A program made the translations under genes and the position numbers. A stretch of 64,000 nucleotides of DNA from Rhynchopus euleeides (lineage: Eukaryota > Euglenozoa > Diplonemea > Diplonemida > Diplonemidae). Of this stretch, positions 28,577 to 38,494 are shown piece by piece. The notes beneath the pieces were generated by a model that was given only the letters and a program-made list of their open reading frames with translations, did no database searches and was not told the origin of the DNA. The stretch lies in the NCBI GenBank assembly GCA_963210315.1, contig OY723268.1:62001-126000 (forward strand). Reading direction: 5' to 3'. The stretch's first letter is position 1. Every line of letters starts with the position of its first letter.

Positions 28577-28657
28577 TGTTTTTGTAAGAGAGATTGCCTG
28601 CATGTTTTCCCCAAAGAACCAGCTTTCTTTTGTGCAGTTATCTCGCTCATTAACAAC

Positions 28658-28741
28658 CCTCTCGTAGCTCAATTGGTAGAGCGCTCGACTGTAGAAACAG
28701 CTGTTATCGAGCGGTCGCTGGTTCGATTCCGGCCGAGAGGA
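28658..28741 (+). tRNA. tRNA-Tyr (GTA) with intron, copy D
   Basis: Identical to the gene at 6938, including the 11-nt intron. Confidence 0.95.
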
Positions 28742-28789
28742 CAACCTTTTTGTATGTGTGTTTTGGTTGAAATAACATGCAAAAAAAAG

Positions 28790-28862
28790 TGCTCCTGACA
28801 GGGCTCGAACCTGGGACCGTTGGCTTATTAGACCAATGCTCTACCGACTGAGCTACAAGAGC
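28790..28862 (-). tRNA. tRNA-Ile (AAT), copy D
   Basis: Identical to the gene at 7070. Confidence 0.95.
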
Positions 28863-28969
28863 TACGTTTCACTATAACAACATTGCCTAAGAGTGCACTG
28901 TGTGTGTGCCACACACACTGTATATACACATAACATAAACAGGCAATCACCAGAAACATAATAACAAAC

Positions 28970-29051
28970 TGACGAGAGTGGGGTTTGAACCCACGCCCCC
29001 GAAGAGACCAGGGCCTTAACCTGGCGCCTTAGACCACTCGGCCATCTCGCC
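28970..29051 (-). tRNA. tRNA-Leu (AAG), copy D
   Basis: Identical to the gene at 7250. Confidence 0.95.
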
Positions 29052-29097
29052 TATAACTAAGTAAGGCACAGCCTGCCCATCCCTATATTAGATATCA

Positions 29098-29171
29098 GCA
29101 CCTATGGTCTAGTTGGTTATGACGTCGCGTTAACACCGCGAAGGTCTCCGGTTCGAGCCCGGATAGGTGTA
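29098..29171 (+). tRNA. tRNA-Val (AAC), copy D
   Basis: Identical to the gene at 7378. Confidence 0.95.
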
Positions 29172-29247
29172 CTTTCTTTTTGTCCCTGCAGCCACTTCTT
29201 TACCGCCCACATTCCTCTCTTATTTCCCTTCAGGGCACAGAGTTGTA

Positions 29248-29329
29248 GCGGACGTACCCAAGTGGTTACGGGGCTCGCCTGCTAAGCGAGTGTGCTCTGC
29301 ATGCGCAAGTTCGAACCTTGCCGTTCGCG
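29248..29329 (+). tRNA. tRNA-Ser (GCT), copy D
   Basis: Identical to the gene at 7528. Confidence 0.95.
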
Positions 29330-29406
29330 TTTTTGTATGAACATCCCTTCCTTGTATCTCTTTGCCTAGTGGCTATATAGATAAGGCAATCCAACTGATT
29401 ATCAGA

Positions 29407-29478
29407 TCTCCTATGGTGTAGTGGTTAGCACTCCAGACTCTGAATCTGGCGACCGCGGTTCGAATCCGCGTAGGAGAA
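29407..29478 (+). tRNA. tRNA-Gln (CTG), copy D
   Basis: Identical to the gene at 7687. Confidence 0.95.
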
Positions 29479-29576
29479 CATCTTTTTTACATAGAGATAC
29501 CAACAGAAACATGCAATTGGATACACACACACAAACAAATTCTTTGTGCATAAGGGAAAATATGGAAAAAGATATG

Positions 29577-29648
29577 TTCCGCTGCGGGGAATTGAACCCC
29601 GGTCTGCCGGGTGAGAGCCGGCTGTTCTAACCACTATACTACAGCGGA
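29577..29648 (-). tRNA. tRNA-Glu (CTC), copy D
   Basis: Identical to the gene at 7857. Confidence 0.95.
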
Positions 29649-29747
29649 TCTGAAAGTATACCAGAATACCTTACATGCAGGATGCTTCCAGTGCAGTTTC
29701 CCCCTTTCATACAGCACCACACGGAGAGGATACCTGTTGTAGAGAGA

Positions 29748-29829
29748 GGCAGGGTGGCCGAGTGGTCTAAGGCGGAGGACTCAAGTTCCTTTCTCTTCGG
29801 AGGCGTGGGTTCAAACCCCACCCCTGTCA
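29748..29829 (+). tRNA. tRNA-Leu (CAA), native form, copy D
   Basis: Identical to the gene at 21279. Confidence 0.96.
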
Positions 29830-29912
29830 CACCTTTGTTATGTAGCTGTATGCACTGTTACTCCTGCTCCCTCTCATAGAGTGCTTCATACACTTGATAA
29901 TAATAGAATGTA

Positions 29913-29994
29913 GGCAAGGTGGCCGAGTGGTCTAAGGCGCTACGTTCAGGTCGTAGTCTCTTCGGGGGCGTGAGTTCAAACCTCACCCTTGTCA
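29913..29994 (+). tRNA. tRNA-Leu (CAG), native form, copy D
   Basis: Identical to the gene at 21444. Confidence 0.96.
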
Positions 29995-30093
29995 CTTTTC
30001 ATACTTCAAAACCGCACAGGCAAACAACTTTTTCTCCCATACATTCCCAAGGAAAGATTCCTTATGTGTATGGATATTCTACCAATTAAACAG

Positions 30094-30164
30094 GCGTAAT
30101 TGGTCTAGTGGTAGAATGGCTCCCTGCCACGGAGTCGGCCCGGGTTCGATTCCCGGATTACGCA
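30094..30164 (+). tRNA. tRNA-Gly (GCC), copy D
   Basis: Identical to the gene at 21625. Confidence 0.95.
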
Positions 30165-30233
30165 CTTCCTTTTTTAAAATCTTTTCCCCTATATTTTCAT
30201 GTAATAATGCCTGAACTCACTTCCTTATGCACT

Positions 30234-30315
30234 GGCAAGATGGCCGAGTGGTCTAAGGCGCCAGGTTTAGGCCCTGGTCTCTTCGGGGGCGTGGGTTCAA
30301 ACCCCACTCTTGTCA
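30234..30315 (+). tRNA. tRNA-Leu (TAG), copy D
   Basis: Identical to the gene at 21765; the last complete tRNA gene of the array. Confidence 0.96.
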
Positions 30316-30384
30316 TACCTTTATTCAAAGTGTGTACACACACAACACACAAAACATTTCAACCAATATTTTCAACAATAATGT

Positions 30385-30911
30385 GACCTGTCCGGGAATT
30401 GAACCTGTGTCCACCAGTTGCACTGCTATTTTACTGTGGTGCACTAGACCACTAGACTATTGCAGGCAGCTTCTTCAGCAGATGTAACCCATATGTACTG
30501 TATATGTTGTGACAGCAAGTGGGGTTCGAACCCCCGACCGCTCACTACAAGGAGGTGTGCTCAACCACTAGACTATGGGAGCCAGCTTCCCATATCTTCG
30601 TAGTCTTCCAGTACACTATACTACCGCACATCTTCAGGGTTCGAACCCCCGACCGCTCATTACAAGGAGGTGTACTCAACCACTAGACTATCGGAGGCAG
30701 CTTCTTCAGTGTACGTAACCTATATACACTGCACATGTTGTAACAGCAAGTGGGGTTCGAACCCCCGACCGCTCACTACAAGGAGGTGTGCTCAACCACT
30801 ATACTATGGGAGCCACCTTACTATATCTTGGTACATCTCTTCAGGGTTCGAACCCCCAACCTCTCCCAACACAGGTGGTGTGCTCAACCACTAGACTTTC
30901 TGAGGGGCGCC
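30385..30911 (-). pseudogene. Block of five tRNA-like elements, copy E
   Basis: The counterpart of 196-722. Confidence 0.6.
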
Positions 30912-30951
30912 TGTATGTTCCAACCTCCTTCATGGGCATCGAATATCCGAC

Positions 30952-31752
30952 CGTAGGCAGGTTAGCCTAGAGGTTAGAATTCCTGACTGTGACAAAAGAG
31001 GCCCGGGTTCAAATCCCGGGACAGAATTTTTTTGGGGGATTTGCTTGACCAAATCCCAACCAATTTTTGCCCCCATTTTCCTCCTAAATATGCTTGCCCC
31101 AGGCGCCGAAATGAGTACCAAAAAGTGATAACCAGCGTCTGTACGTGCCACCATCGCTTTCGGATTTTCACGGTTCGCCCGCCATAATTGATAAAATGCA
31201 GTTGGCCGGAATTTTTCGATAAACTTTTTTTTTCTGAAAGATATAAAGCTCCTAACCCTGCTACGTTTCACCCAAAAAGTCTGTACATATCGTCACGTAC
31301 AGACATCGGTAGTATATTTTTTCAAAGGAATTCGGCGGGTATTTCCAGCACTGTGGGTTCAAACCTCACTTTCTGTTTTTTTACCCATGTCCAACTTTGA
31401 TGGTTCGAACACCCTGGGGGGGTCTATTTCGGGTGTCTCAAAAATGCGCGAGAGGTGGGGATATTGGGTCAGAGAGGAATCAAACTGTTGGTAGGGTACT
31501 GCCCAGCCACCACCAATTAAGTCGTTTTTGGTGTTCCAAAAAGTGTTTTTTGGCCATTTTTGGACCTATTTTTGGGGTTTTGACCCCCCAGATCGACGAC
31601 TTTTTTGGATCCAGATATACCCGTGTCTGTACCAGATTCTGGGTGTGGAAATAATAAAAAAAAACCGAAAAAAAACCTCAACCAGGTATCGAACTTGCTT
31701 CCAACACACCTAGATTCCTTAGAAAACACCCCATGATTTCACCTCGATATGT
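30952..31752. repeat. Inverted duplication, copy E, truncated
   Basis: Only the first arm and part of the loop remain. The second arm is replaced by the satellite. Confidence 0.85.
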
Positions 31753-33727
31753 CAATCTGAATGCCCACAGCTCCAGGTTTTCAGGAATCTGAATGCCCAC
31801 AGCTCCAGGTTTTCAGAAATCTGAATGCCCACAGCTCCAGGTTTTCAGGAATCTGAATGCCCACAGCTCCAGGTTTCCAGAAATCTGAATGCCCACAGCT
31901 CCAGGTTTTCAGGAATCTGAATGCCCACAGCTCCAGGTTTTCAGAAATCTGAATGCCCACAGCTCCAGGTTTTCAGGAATCTGAATGCCCACAGCTCCAG
32001 GTTTCCAGAAATCTGAATGCCCACAGCTCCAGGTTTCCAGAAATCTGAATGCCCACAGCTCCAGGTTTCCAGAAATCTGAATGCCCACAGCTCCAGGTTT
32101 CCAGAAATCTGAATGCCCACAGCTCCAGGTTTCCAGAAATCTGAATGCCCACAGCTCCAGGTTTCCAGAAATCTGAATGCCCACAGCTCCAGGTTTTCAG
32201 GAATCTGAATGCCCACAGCTCCAGGTTTTCAGAAATCTGAATGCCCACAGCTCCAGGTTTCCAGAAATCTGAATGCCCACAGCTCCAGGTTTCCAGAAAT
32301 CTGAATGCCCACAGCTCCAGGTTTCCAGAAATCTGAATGCCCACAGCTCCAGGTTTTCAGGAATCTGAATGCCCACAGCTCCAGGTTTTCAGAAATCTGA
32401 ATGCCCACAGCTCCAGGTTTCCAGAAATCTGAATGCCCACAGCTCCAGGTTTTCAGGAATCTGAATGCCCACAGCTCCAGGTTTTCAGAAATCTGAATGC
32501 CCACAGCTCCAGGTTTTCAGGAATCTGAATGCCCACAGCTCCAGGTTTCCAGAAATCTGAATGCCCACAGCTCCAGGTTTCCAGAAATCTGAATGCCCAC
32601 AGCTCCAGGTTTCCAGAAATCTGAATGCCCACAGCTCCAGGTTTCCAGAAATCTGAATGCCCACAGCTCCAGGTTTCCAGAAATCTGAATGCCCACAGCT
32701 CCAGGTTTCCAGAAATCTGAATGCCCACAGCTCCAGGTTTCCAGAAATCTGAATGCCCACAGCTCCAGGTTTCCAGAAATCTGAATGCCCACAGCTCCAG
32801 GTTTCCAGAAATCTGAATGCCCACAGCTCCAGGTTTCCAGAAATCTGAATGCCCACAGCTCCAGGTTTCCAGAAATCTGAATGCCCACAGCTCCAGGTTT
32901 CCAGAAATCTGAATGCCCACAGCTCCAGGTTTTCAGGAATCTGAATGCCCACAGCTCCAGGTTTTCAGAAATCTGAATGCCCACAGCTCCAGGTTTCCAG
33001 AAATCTGAATGCCCACAGCTCCAGGTTTCCAGAAATCTGAATGCCCACAGCTCCAGGTTTTCAGGAATCTGAATGCCCACAGCTCCAGGTTTTCAGAAAT
33101 CTGAATGCCCACAGCTCCAGGTTTCCAGAAATCTGAATGCCCACAGCTCCAGGTTTCCAGAAATCTGAATGCCCACAGCTCCAGGTTTCCAGAAATCTGA
33201 ATGCCCACAGCTCCAGGTTTTCAGGAATCTGAATGCCCACAGCTCCAGGTTTTCAGAAATCTGAATGCCCACAGCTCCAGGTTTCCAGAAATCTGAATGC
33301 CCACAGCTCCAGGTTTTCAGGAATCTGAATGCCCACAGCTCCAGGTTTTCAGAAATCTGAATGCCCACAGCTCCAGGTTTTCAGGAATCTGAATGCCCAC
33401 AGCTCCAGGTTTCCAGAAATCTGAATGCCCACAGCTCCAGGTTTCCAGAAATCTGAATGCCCACAGCTCCAGGTTTCCAGAAATCTGAATGCCCACAGCT
33501 CCAGGTTTCCAGAAATCTGAATGCCCACAGCTCCAGGTTTCCAGAAATCTGAATGCCCACAGCTCCAGGTTTTCAGAAATCTGAATGCCCACAGCTACAG
33601 GTTTTCAGGAATCTGAATGCCCACAGCCCCAGGTCTGAATGCCCACAGCTAAGGATTTTCAGGAATCTGAATGCCGACAAACCCGCAGACCCGCAAACCC
33701 GCCCACAGCTCCCGGTTTTCAGGAACG
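31753..33727. repeat. 32-bp satellite array
   Basis: About 58 copies of a 32-bp unit with the core CTGAATGCCCACAGCTCCAG. The variable part is GTTTCCAGAAAT, GTTTTCAGAAAT or GTTTTCAGGAAT, and the variants recur in blocks, as expected from unequal exchange. Copies decay after about 33600, where the last ones carry deletions and the segment ends near 33727. All three minus-strand frames stay open because 3 x 32 bp makes a 32-codon cycle without stops. No unique spacers are present. Confidence 0.97.
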
Positions 33728-34017
33728 ACACATGATGTTGGCCTTGCTGTCGTCTTACGGTCTCTCTTCTGGCTTCAGAGCGCAGGACCGGAGGCGCAGC
33801 GTCTGTGCCTCCCCGCGGAGCAGAGGCACCCCCACCCCCACCAGACACAGCCACACTCACTGCGAGACAGTCAGCCGGCACGACAACCTTGTTCCTGGTC
33901 ATTCCTGGTTTTTCCTGGTCAGTGATCTCCCTCTGTTTCGGGAGTGCTTAGGTTCGATCGGGAGGATCGAGGTTCTGCCTGTCACGACGAGTGCGACACA
34001 CCCACCCAGCCGCCACG

Positions 34018-34530
34018 TCATGCTCCTGCGCCTTGCTCGTCGCTTACAAAAGACAACTCCCGCACCTTCTCCGCTAGCAGTGCACTGTACCCCACAGTTG
34101 GGCGCACAGGTGCTGCAGGTCCATCAACCCCTCGTCCAGCAGTGTGCTTCGCGTCGTCCGGAAGAGTCACCCCGTTGAACGCGTTCGGACATCCTTCACG
34201 TCGCCAACACAAACACCACCCTCGTGTCCGAGTCCTTGACTCCTTCTGCGGGTACACCTGGCCCGCTTCGAAGCAGTGCCGCCCGGAGCGGAAGTATGCC
34301 AGCAGCACCTTCTCCTCTGAGAGCTGGTGACGTGGACGACTCCGCTCCCTTGGAGAACGTCGAGGTGGGAAAGGCCACCCCGCACCATGGGTGAAGTCCA
34401 CAGAGACGGTCCAGCCGCGCCCCCGCCGCGCCTTGTCGAAGAGCTCCAAATCGGATACGTTGAGGCTGTCTCGCACCCTGCTCTGCCGGAGCACCCATTC
34501 CGAACCGCGATTTGACAACGACGGCAGGCA
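34018..34530 (-). CDS. Possible 3' exon or separate ORF, unrecognised
   Basis: This is the C-terminal part of a 270-codon open frame. Part of it (ELFDKARRGRGWTVSVDF followed by THGAGWPFP) looks protein-like, but the frame has no good start and its first third is low-complexity. It could be the last exon of the NTPase gene upstream, whose own frame degenerates near 34840. No donor and acceptor pair can be chosen with confidence. Confidence 0.22.
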   Translation of the reverse strand, partial: CLPSLSNRGSEWVLRQSRVRDSLNVSDLELFDKARRGRGWTVSVDFTHGAGWPFPPRRSPRERSRPRHQLSEEKVLLAYFRSGRHCFEAGQVYPQKESRTRTRGWCLCWRREGCPNAFNGVTLPDDAKHTAGRGVDGPAAPVRPTVGYSALLAEKVRELSFVSDEQGAGA

Positions 34531-34553
34531 GACAGGCAGGCAGACCCTCCGCC

Positions 34554-37500
34554 CTAGACAAGCCTCCTCCCGTGCCGCACCACCCCTGCGACCCACGGCG
34601 CCCACCCACGTTGGGGGAACGCAGAACTCCACAGGGACCTCCTCTGCCCGCTCAGCACCCCGTGGCTCGCCCCTGCCAGAGAATTCAGTGTGGGGGTGTG
34701 TGCGCAGGGGCTCCAGGGCTCTAGGAAGGAGGAGGGCGGCAGGAACACAGGCGGTGGCGGATGCATCCCGAGCTCGCGAGACGGCTCGCTGGACGACACT
34801 CCCGGCCACACAGGGCGCGAACGAAGACACTTTCCTGTGGGTGTTGATTCATCCTCGAACCGATTGCTTGCAGTCCACGAGGAAAGCTCAAGGAAGCTTG
34901 CTGGGATCACAGAACGCAACACGGAGGCGTCAACCAACCATGGGTACTTTGCTTTCAGCTCCGGTGGGATGTCATACATAACATGGCCCACAAACTTTGC
35001 CTCGTAAACCATCTGGAAAGCTTCGCGGCTCGCCTCCAAATCATCGAGCAGCTCTCTGACTGCCTTGGCCCCGAACGCTTTCACGGATACGCCAATCGGG
35101 TTCCCCTCACGAGGCTTGATGATGTAATCGACACAGGGGTACACAGGCGGGCACATGTACACCCCGGGCAGAAGCCCTTTCCAGAGCACTGGAGGTTTCT
35201 GACACAGGGTCGTGACCAGGTTCTTCACGCGGCTTCGTTTCTTGAGCCTTTTCGTTTGTTCCGCGCAATTCTCTTTCATCTCCGCCGACTTCTCCTTCAT
35301 CTGCACCTCCTGCTCCTCCGTCAAGCTGGTCGCCTCGGTGTGAAATGGCAGTTCTTGGCACTTGACATTGCAGGAGGGAAGGAGGAGCTGAGCAGTGAAC
35401 CTGCTGCCTCTGTTCCGAATCGCCAGCAGGCTGAAGAGGGCGCTCACCCTTTCAGACAGGTCAGATGAGTTCTCCAGCAGCTCGTCGTGTGGTTTACGTC
35501 CGAGCACTTCTTGCTCAGTTGCGCCGCAGGGTGTTTGTCTGATGCACACTTTGCACCCGGGTACAGGTGGCTCAAAATTGCGAGAGGCAACACATCGAGG
35601 CGATAATTAGGTCCGTTGCTCACTCCGCCGGATACGATATGTACCTTCCCCGTCCGGAAGGCCTGCGCAAGACCTTTGAAACGTCGCTCGAGAATCGCAA
35701 CGCGTGACCCCGACGAATTCAAGAGGACGCACTCGATGATCCACAGTGGCGGTTCGTTGTAGACATCCAAGCAGCCCGTCAGAGCATCGAGGCTTGCTCT
35801 CGTAAGCTTCCTCATGTCATGAACAGTCAGCCGCGACACTGCCTCCCTGTCAATCGGTTTGGCCTGCGCAATCAGTATGTTGTTGAAGGTGTCGGCAGTG
35901 CCGTAGCTCCGCCACTCCGCATCTGTCAGCTGACCGCCCTTGACCCTCATGTCTTCCAGCACCCTCCCCACAAGGCACGCGGTGAAGTGGATCGCTCGGG
36001 GGTGCCCAAACCCCAGGTGCGCGATCCAGTCCCGCATCCTTTGTGATTCGGGTTTTCCTTCCTGTGGCAGGAAGATGTCCTTTGTGATTTTGTACCTCTC
36101 TTCAGTCGTCAGAACACCGAGGGTCACAGGAACGATCCGGCGGTTGCTGCCGGTGCTCATTATGTTACTTGTGGAGAGGTGGCTGACGACGACGAAGACG
36201 GCGGGGAAGTCATCCATAACATCCCCGAAGGCTTTCACAGAAGCCTTGGGGGTGCCTTCTGCAGCCCGTTGCTTGTTGAACTCGTCAACCAGAATGACAA
36301 CAGGGATTTCTTTGCATTGTTCTGGTGTAAGGGGGGTTGCTTCCTCGTCTCCAACGCAAATCGAAGATGTCGAACGCTTTGTGTCTGCCTCCCAAAACAG
36401 GCGCTGCAGGGCCTCCACGAATATGTCCAACGGACAGTTGTGCGCATGATGCAGAGGTTTAACGTGACGCACCACATCTCTCCACTCCAACCGACAGTTT
36501 GCCATCGATTTGAAGGCACCGAACACCATCCGCCACCCAAGCGACCAATGTGCATCAGGCCGTGTGGTGCACACCGACGCCATCCGGTTGTTGAAGGTGA
36601 GTGGGCAGTAGATGGTCGTCTCAGGCAGACCAGTGCCCTTCATCTCGACGGGCAACCGAGTCAGGAACAGGGACTTGCCGAACCCGGGGGCCTGCTGAAC
36701 GGAAATGAGGGGTTTGTTTTCCTTTCCGCCCGCCCTGCGTATGTCACCGTCTATCAGCTTGCTCTTGATTTTTGCCGCCACCACCTGGACTGCGCGGTCC
36801 CTCCCAACGAAAACGTCGCCGCCCGCATCACTCTTCCTCCGTGCGGTGTTTACAACCAGCGCTTCATGTTCGGGATTGTACTTCCACGCTTTACTGTGGA
36901 TACATTCGTTGAAGATCTCCTTGATGTGGGTCATCAGCATGTCAACTGTCAGTTCCTCGACGACCTGTGAAGGGTTTGGATTGTGGAGGGAGTGGCAAGA
37001 CCGTTCACGGGCTCGAGGTCCCAGTGGCAGGCAGGGCGTCCAGGGAGAGAGACACCAATTCACGAAAGCAAACACGCGAACCCGACCGAAGACGCCCTTT
37101 CCAACTGACACTCATCGCTCCTTCACGCGGTTATCCTCCAATGTTCCACAGAAACCAATCCAACAACGGGGGGAAGAGACCAGAATCGTACCTGCGGACG
37201 TGCGGCGGTTTGCATCGCGATCGTCTTCTGTTTCCGCAATTCCTGGACACCATCCTTCTCTCTTTCCAGATCCCTGTTCGCAAATCCCAGATCCCTGTTC
37301 ACGACTCTTACCTCCTCCTCGAGTTTGGCGACGACTGCGATGAAGTCGGCCTTCGTTGGTGTGAGCTGAAGAAAGTGCTTCTCGAGGTCGTCTGGGAGAA
37401 CCCCCTTGAATGTGGCACCGCCCTCCACCAAGCTGCTGCCCGGTGCATCCCAAACGTCGGGGTTTCGGCACATCCCTGCGAGCGTCTCGATCTTCACGCC

Positions 37501-37641
37501 CAGCGCCTTCTTCTCCTTCTCCATCTCGTCCACCTTCTGCCGCATCGCCCTCACACCTTCTTCTGCCTCGCGCAGCGCAGCTTCAGCATGACCAGGCGGG
37601 ACACCGCCACCAGGAGGCAGCCCAGCTGAAGATCCTGCCAT
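34554..37641 (-). CDS. P-loop NTPase of RHS/Crinkler type with N-terminal coiled coil (3 exons proposed)
   Basis: Three minus-strand open frames join through GT-AG introns that keep phase 0. Exon 1 is 37641-37192, intron 37191-36965 (GTACGA...TTCACAG), exon 2 36964-35498, intron 35497-35388 (GTAAAC...GCTCAG), and exon 3 starts at 35387. ATG 37641 is preferred because the longer frame begins with GTG. Exon 1 encodes a Glu/Lys-rich coiled coil (about residues 20-145). Exon 2 carries a P-loop (APGFGKS, about residue 242) and a Walker B strand (VVILVDEFNK, about 371-380). Exon 3 has VDYIIKPREGNPIGVSVKAF, which resembles the nuclease-like C-terminal part of retrotransposon-hot-spot and Crinkler proteins. 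From that family the protein may be an NTPase-driven nuclease or effector-like factor; this is inference. The 3' end is uncertain: after about 34840 the frame is low-complexity and another intron is likely. Confidence 0.55.
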
Positions 37642-38494
37642 GCCTGTCGGCTGCTGCCACACCCCTCCCCCCGTGTGTATCAGTGACCTGTAGGTCAGGG
37701 CTGTTCCTCACTGTCAACCCAACGACCCACCAAAAGCCACTTCACCATTCAGCAGCAACCGCTCTTAGCCTGTATTTTGTTTGTTGATGCGTTGACGCTT
37801 CTACACACAAACCCTGAATTTAATCCACCTGATGAATGTTCGTGGAGGGCGCCCACGTCGGGGATGGGGGGGTCCATTCTCCTTCGTTTTCCTGTGATGT
37901 CAACCAGAATATTGGCATGCTCGTAGGGGCCTTTGCTCCAGATCAAGAGCGGGAAAGGGAGCTCCCCGCAAAGTAGGCAAAGGAGCTGCTGTCGCACATG
38001 GGCCTTCGCTCAGAACTGCCGCAAAGTGAGAAACAATCAGACGCCTCACGACACTGGCTGCTGAGTGGCACAGTTTGTCACGCAGAGACGCACACGCAGT
38101 GACACAGAGCAAAGGCACCTACACAGAGTCAAGGGCTCTGCTATCATGCCGTGTAAACCACGTTGCAGGAAACTGGCGTGTAGGGATAGGTCGGAGTCGT
38201 GCTCTGATTCGTACAAAGCAATCAGCTGTTTGGGTGAAACGCGACGTGGATAAGTATCCCAGTGCTCCTCAACCACGCCACGTTTCGGGCAGGCGGAAAC
38301 AGCCTGTCACAGCACTGCAGTATTTTGCACTGCGGTATTTTCGTTAGGCGTACCCGCTGAACTGCGGTCTGGAGAGCACAGATTGAATCGATTCAAGCTT
38401 GTGCCGCGTGTGTCTCTGTAGGCGAACATGATTCAACATCACGCAAGACTCACGTATGTGAGAGGGCATCATAGGGTTCAGCTCAGATGGACAC
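37642..38494. other. Intergenic stretch with a diverged core repeat
   Basis: No gene is supported. Positions 37777-37838 resemble the repeat that hosts the retroelement, including GCGTTGACGCTTCTACAC at 37789-37806. Confidence 0.5.

Larger units (their letters stand above)
21847..30315. repeat. tRNA array copy D (complete)
   Basis: A complete 8,469-bp unit and the cleanest reference copy in the window. Confidence 0.95.
1..31752. repeat. Tandem array of tRNA-gene units (period 8,469 bp)
   Basis: Four copies plus a truncated fifth lie head to tail. Landmark sequences recur at 481, 8464, 13732, 22201 and 30670. Copies C and D have the full length of about 8,469 bp; A is 486 bp shorter, B is broken by a gap and E stops at the satellite. 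A full unit has 43 tRNA genes on both strands, spaced mostly by 20-140 bp. Nearly all are followed by a run of four or more T on their own strand, as expected of RNA polymerase III terminators. Corresponding positions are A+7983 (B, up to the gap), A+13251 (C), A+21720 (D) and A+30189 (E). No protein gene is visible. Confidence 0.97.
30316..31752. repeat. tRNA array copy E (truncated)
   Basis: It contains the tRNA-like block and the first arm of the inverted duplication, then stops in the loop at 31752 where the 32-bp satellite starts. No functional tRNA gene is left in it. Confidence 0.93.

Noticed and set aside
481-31713. Dozens of short open frames in the tRNA array with recurring peptides such as GSNPR, GFEPP and GTRTHS
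   Set aside because: They are translations of the tRNA T-arm (GGTTCGAAYCC and its reverse) and repeat with every unit. None has independent coding features.
31909-33592. Long minus-strand frames (91-187 codons) with a 32-residue repeat
   Set aside because: They follow from a stop-free 32-bp satellite read in three frames and have no unique sequence, start context or domain.
31753-33727. CRISPR-like array (32-bp repeats)
   Set aside because: The repeats are contiguous with no unique spacers, and the window is eukaryotic.
33639-37629. Plus-strand frames of 105-263 codons opposite the NTPase gene
   Set aside because: They are shadows of the minus-strand exons in GC-rich DNA and show no domain of their own.
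38325-38365. A fragment of 28S rRNA (TACCCGCTGAACT)
   Set aside because: The similarity is limited to about a dozen bases and the flanks do not match LSU rRNA.
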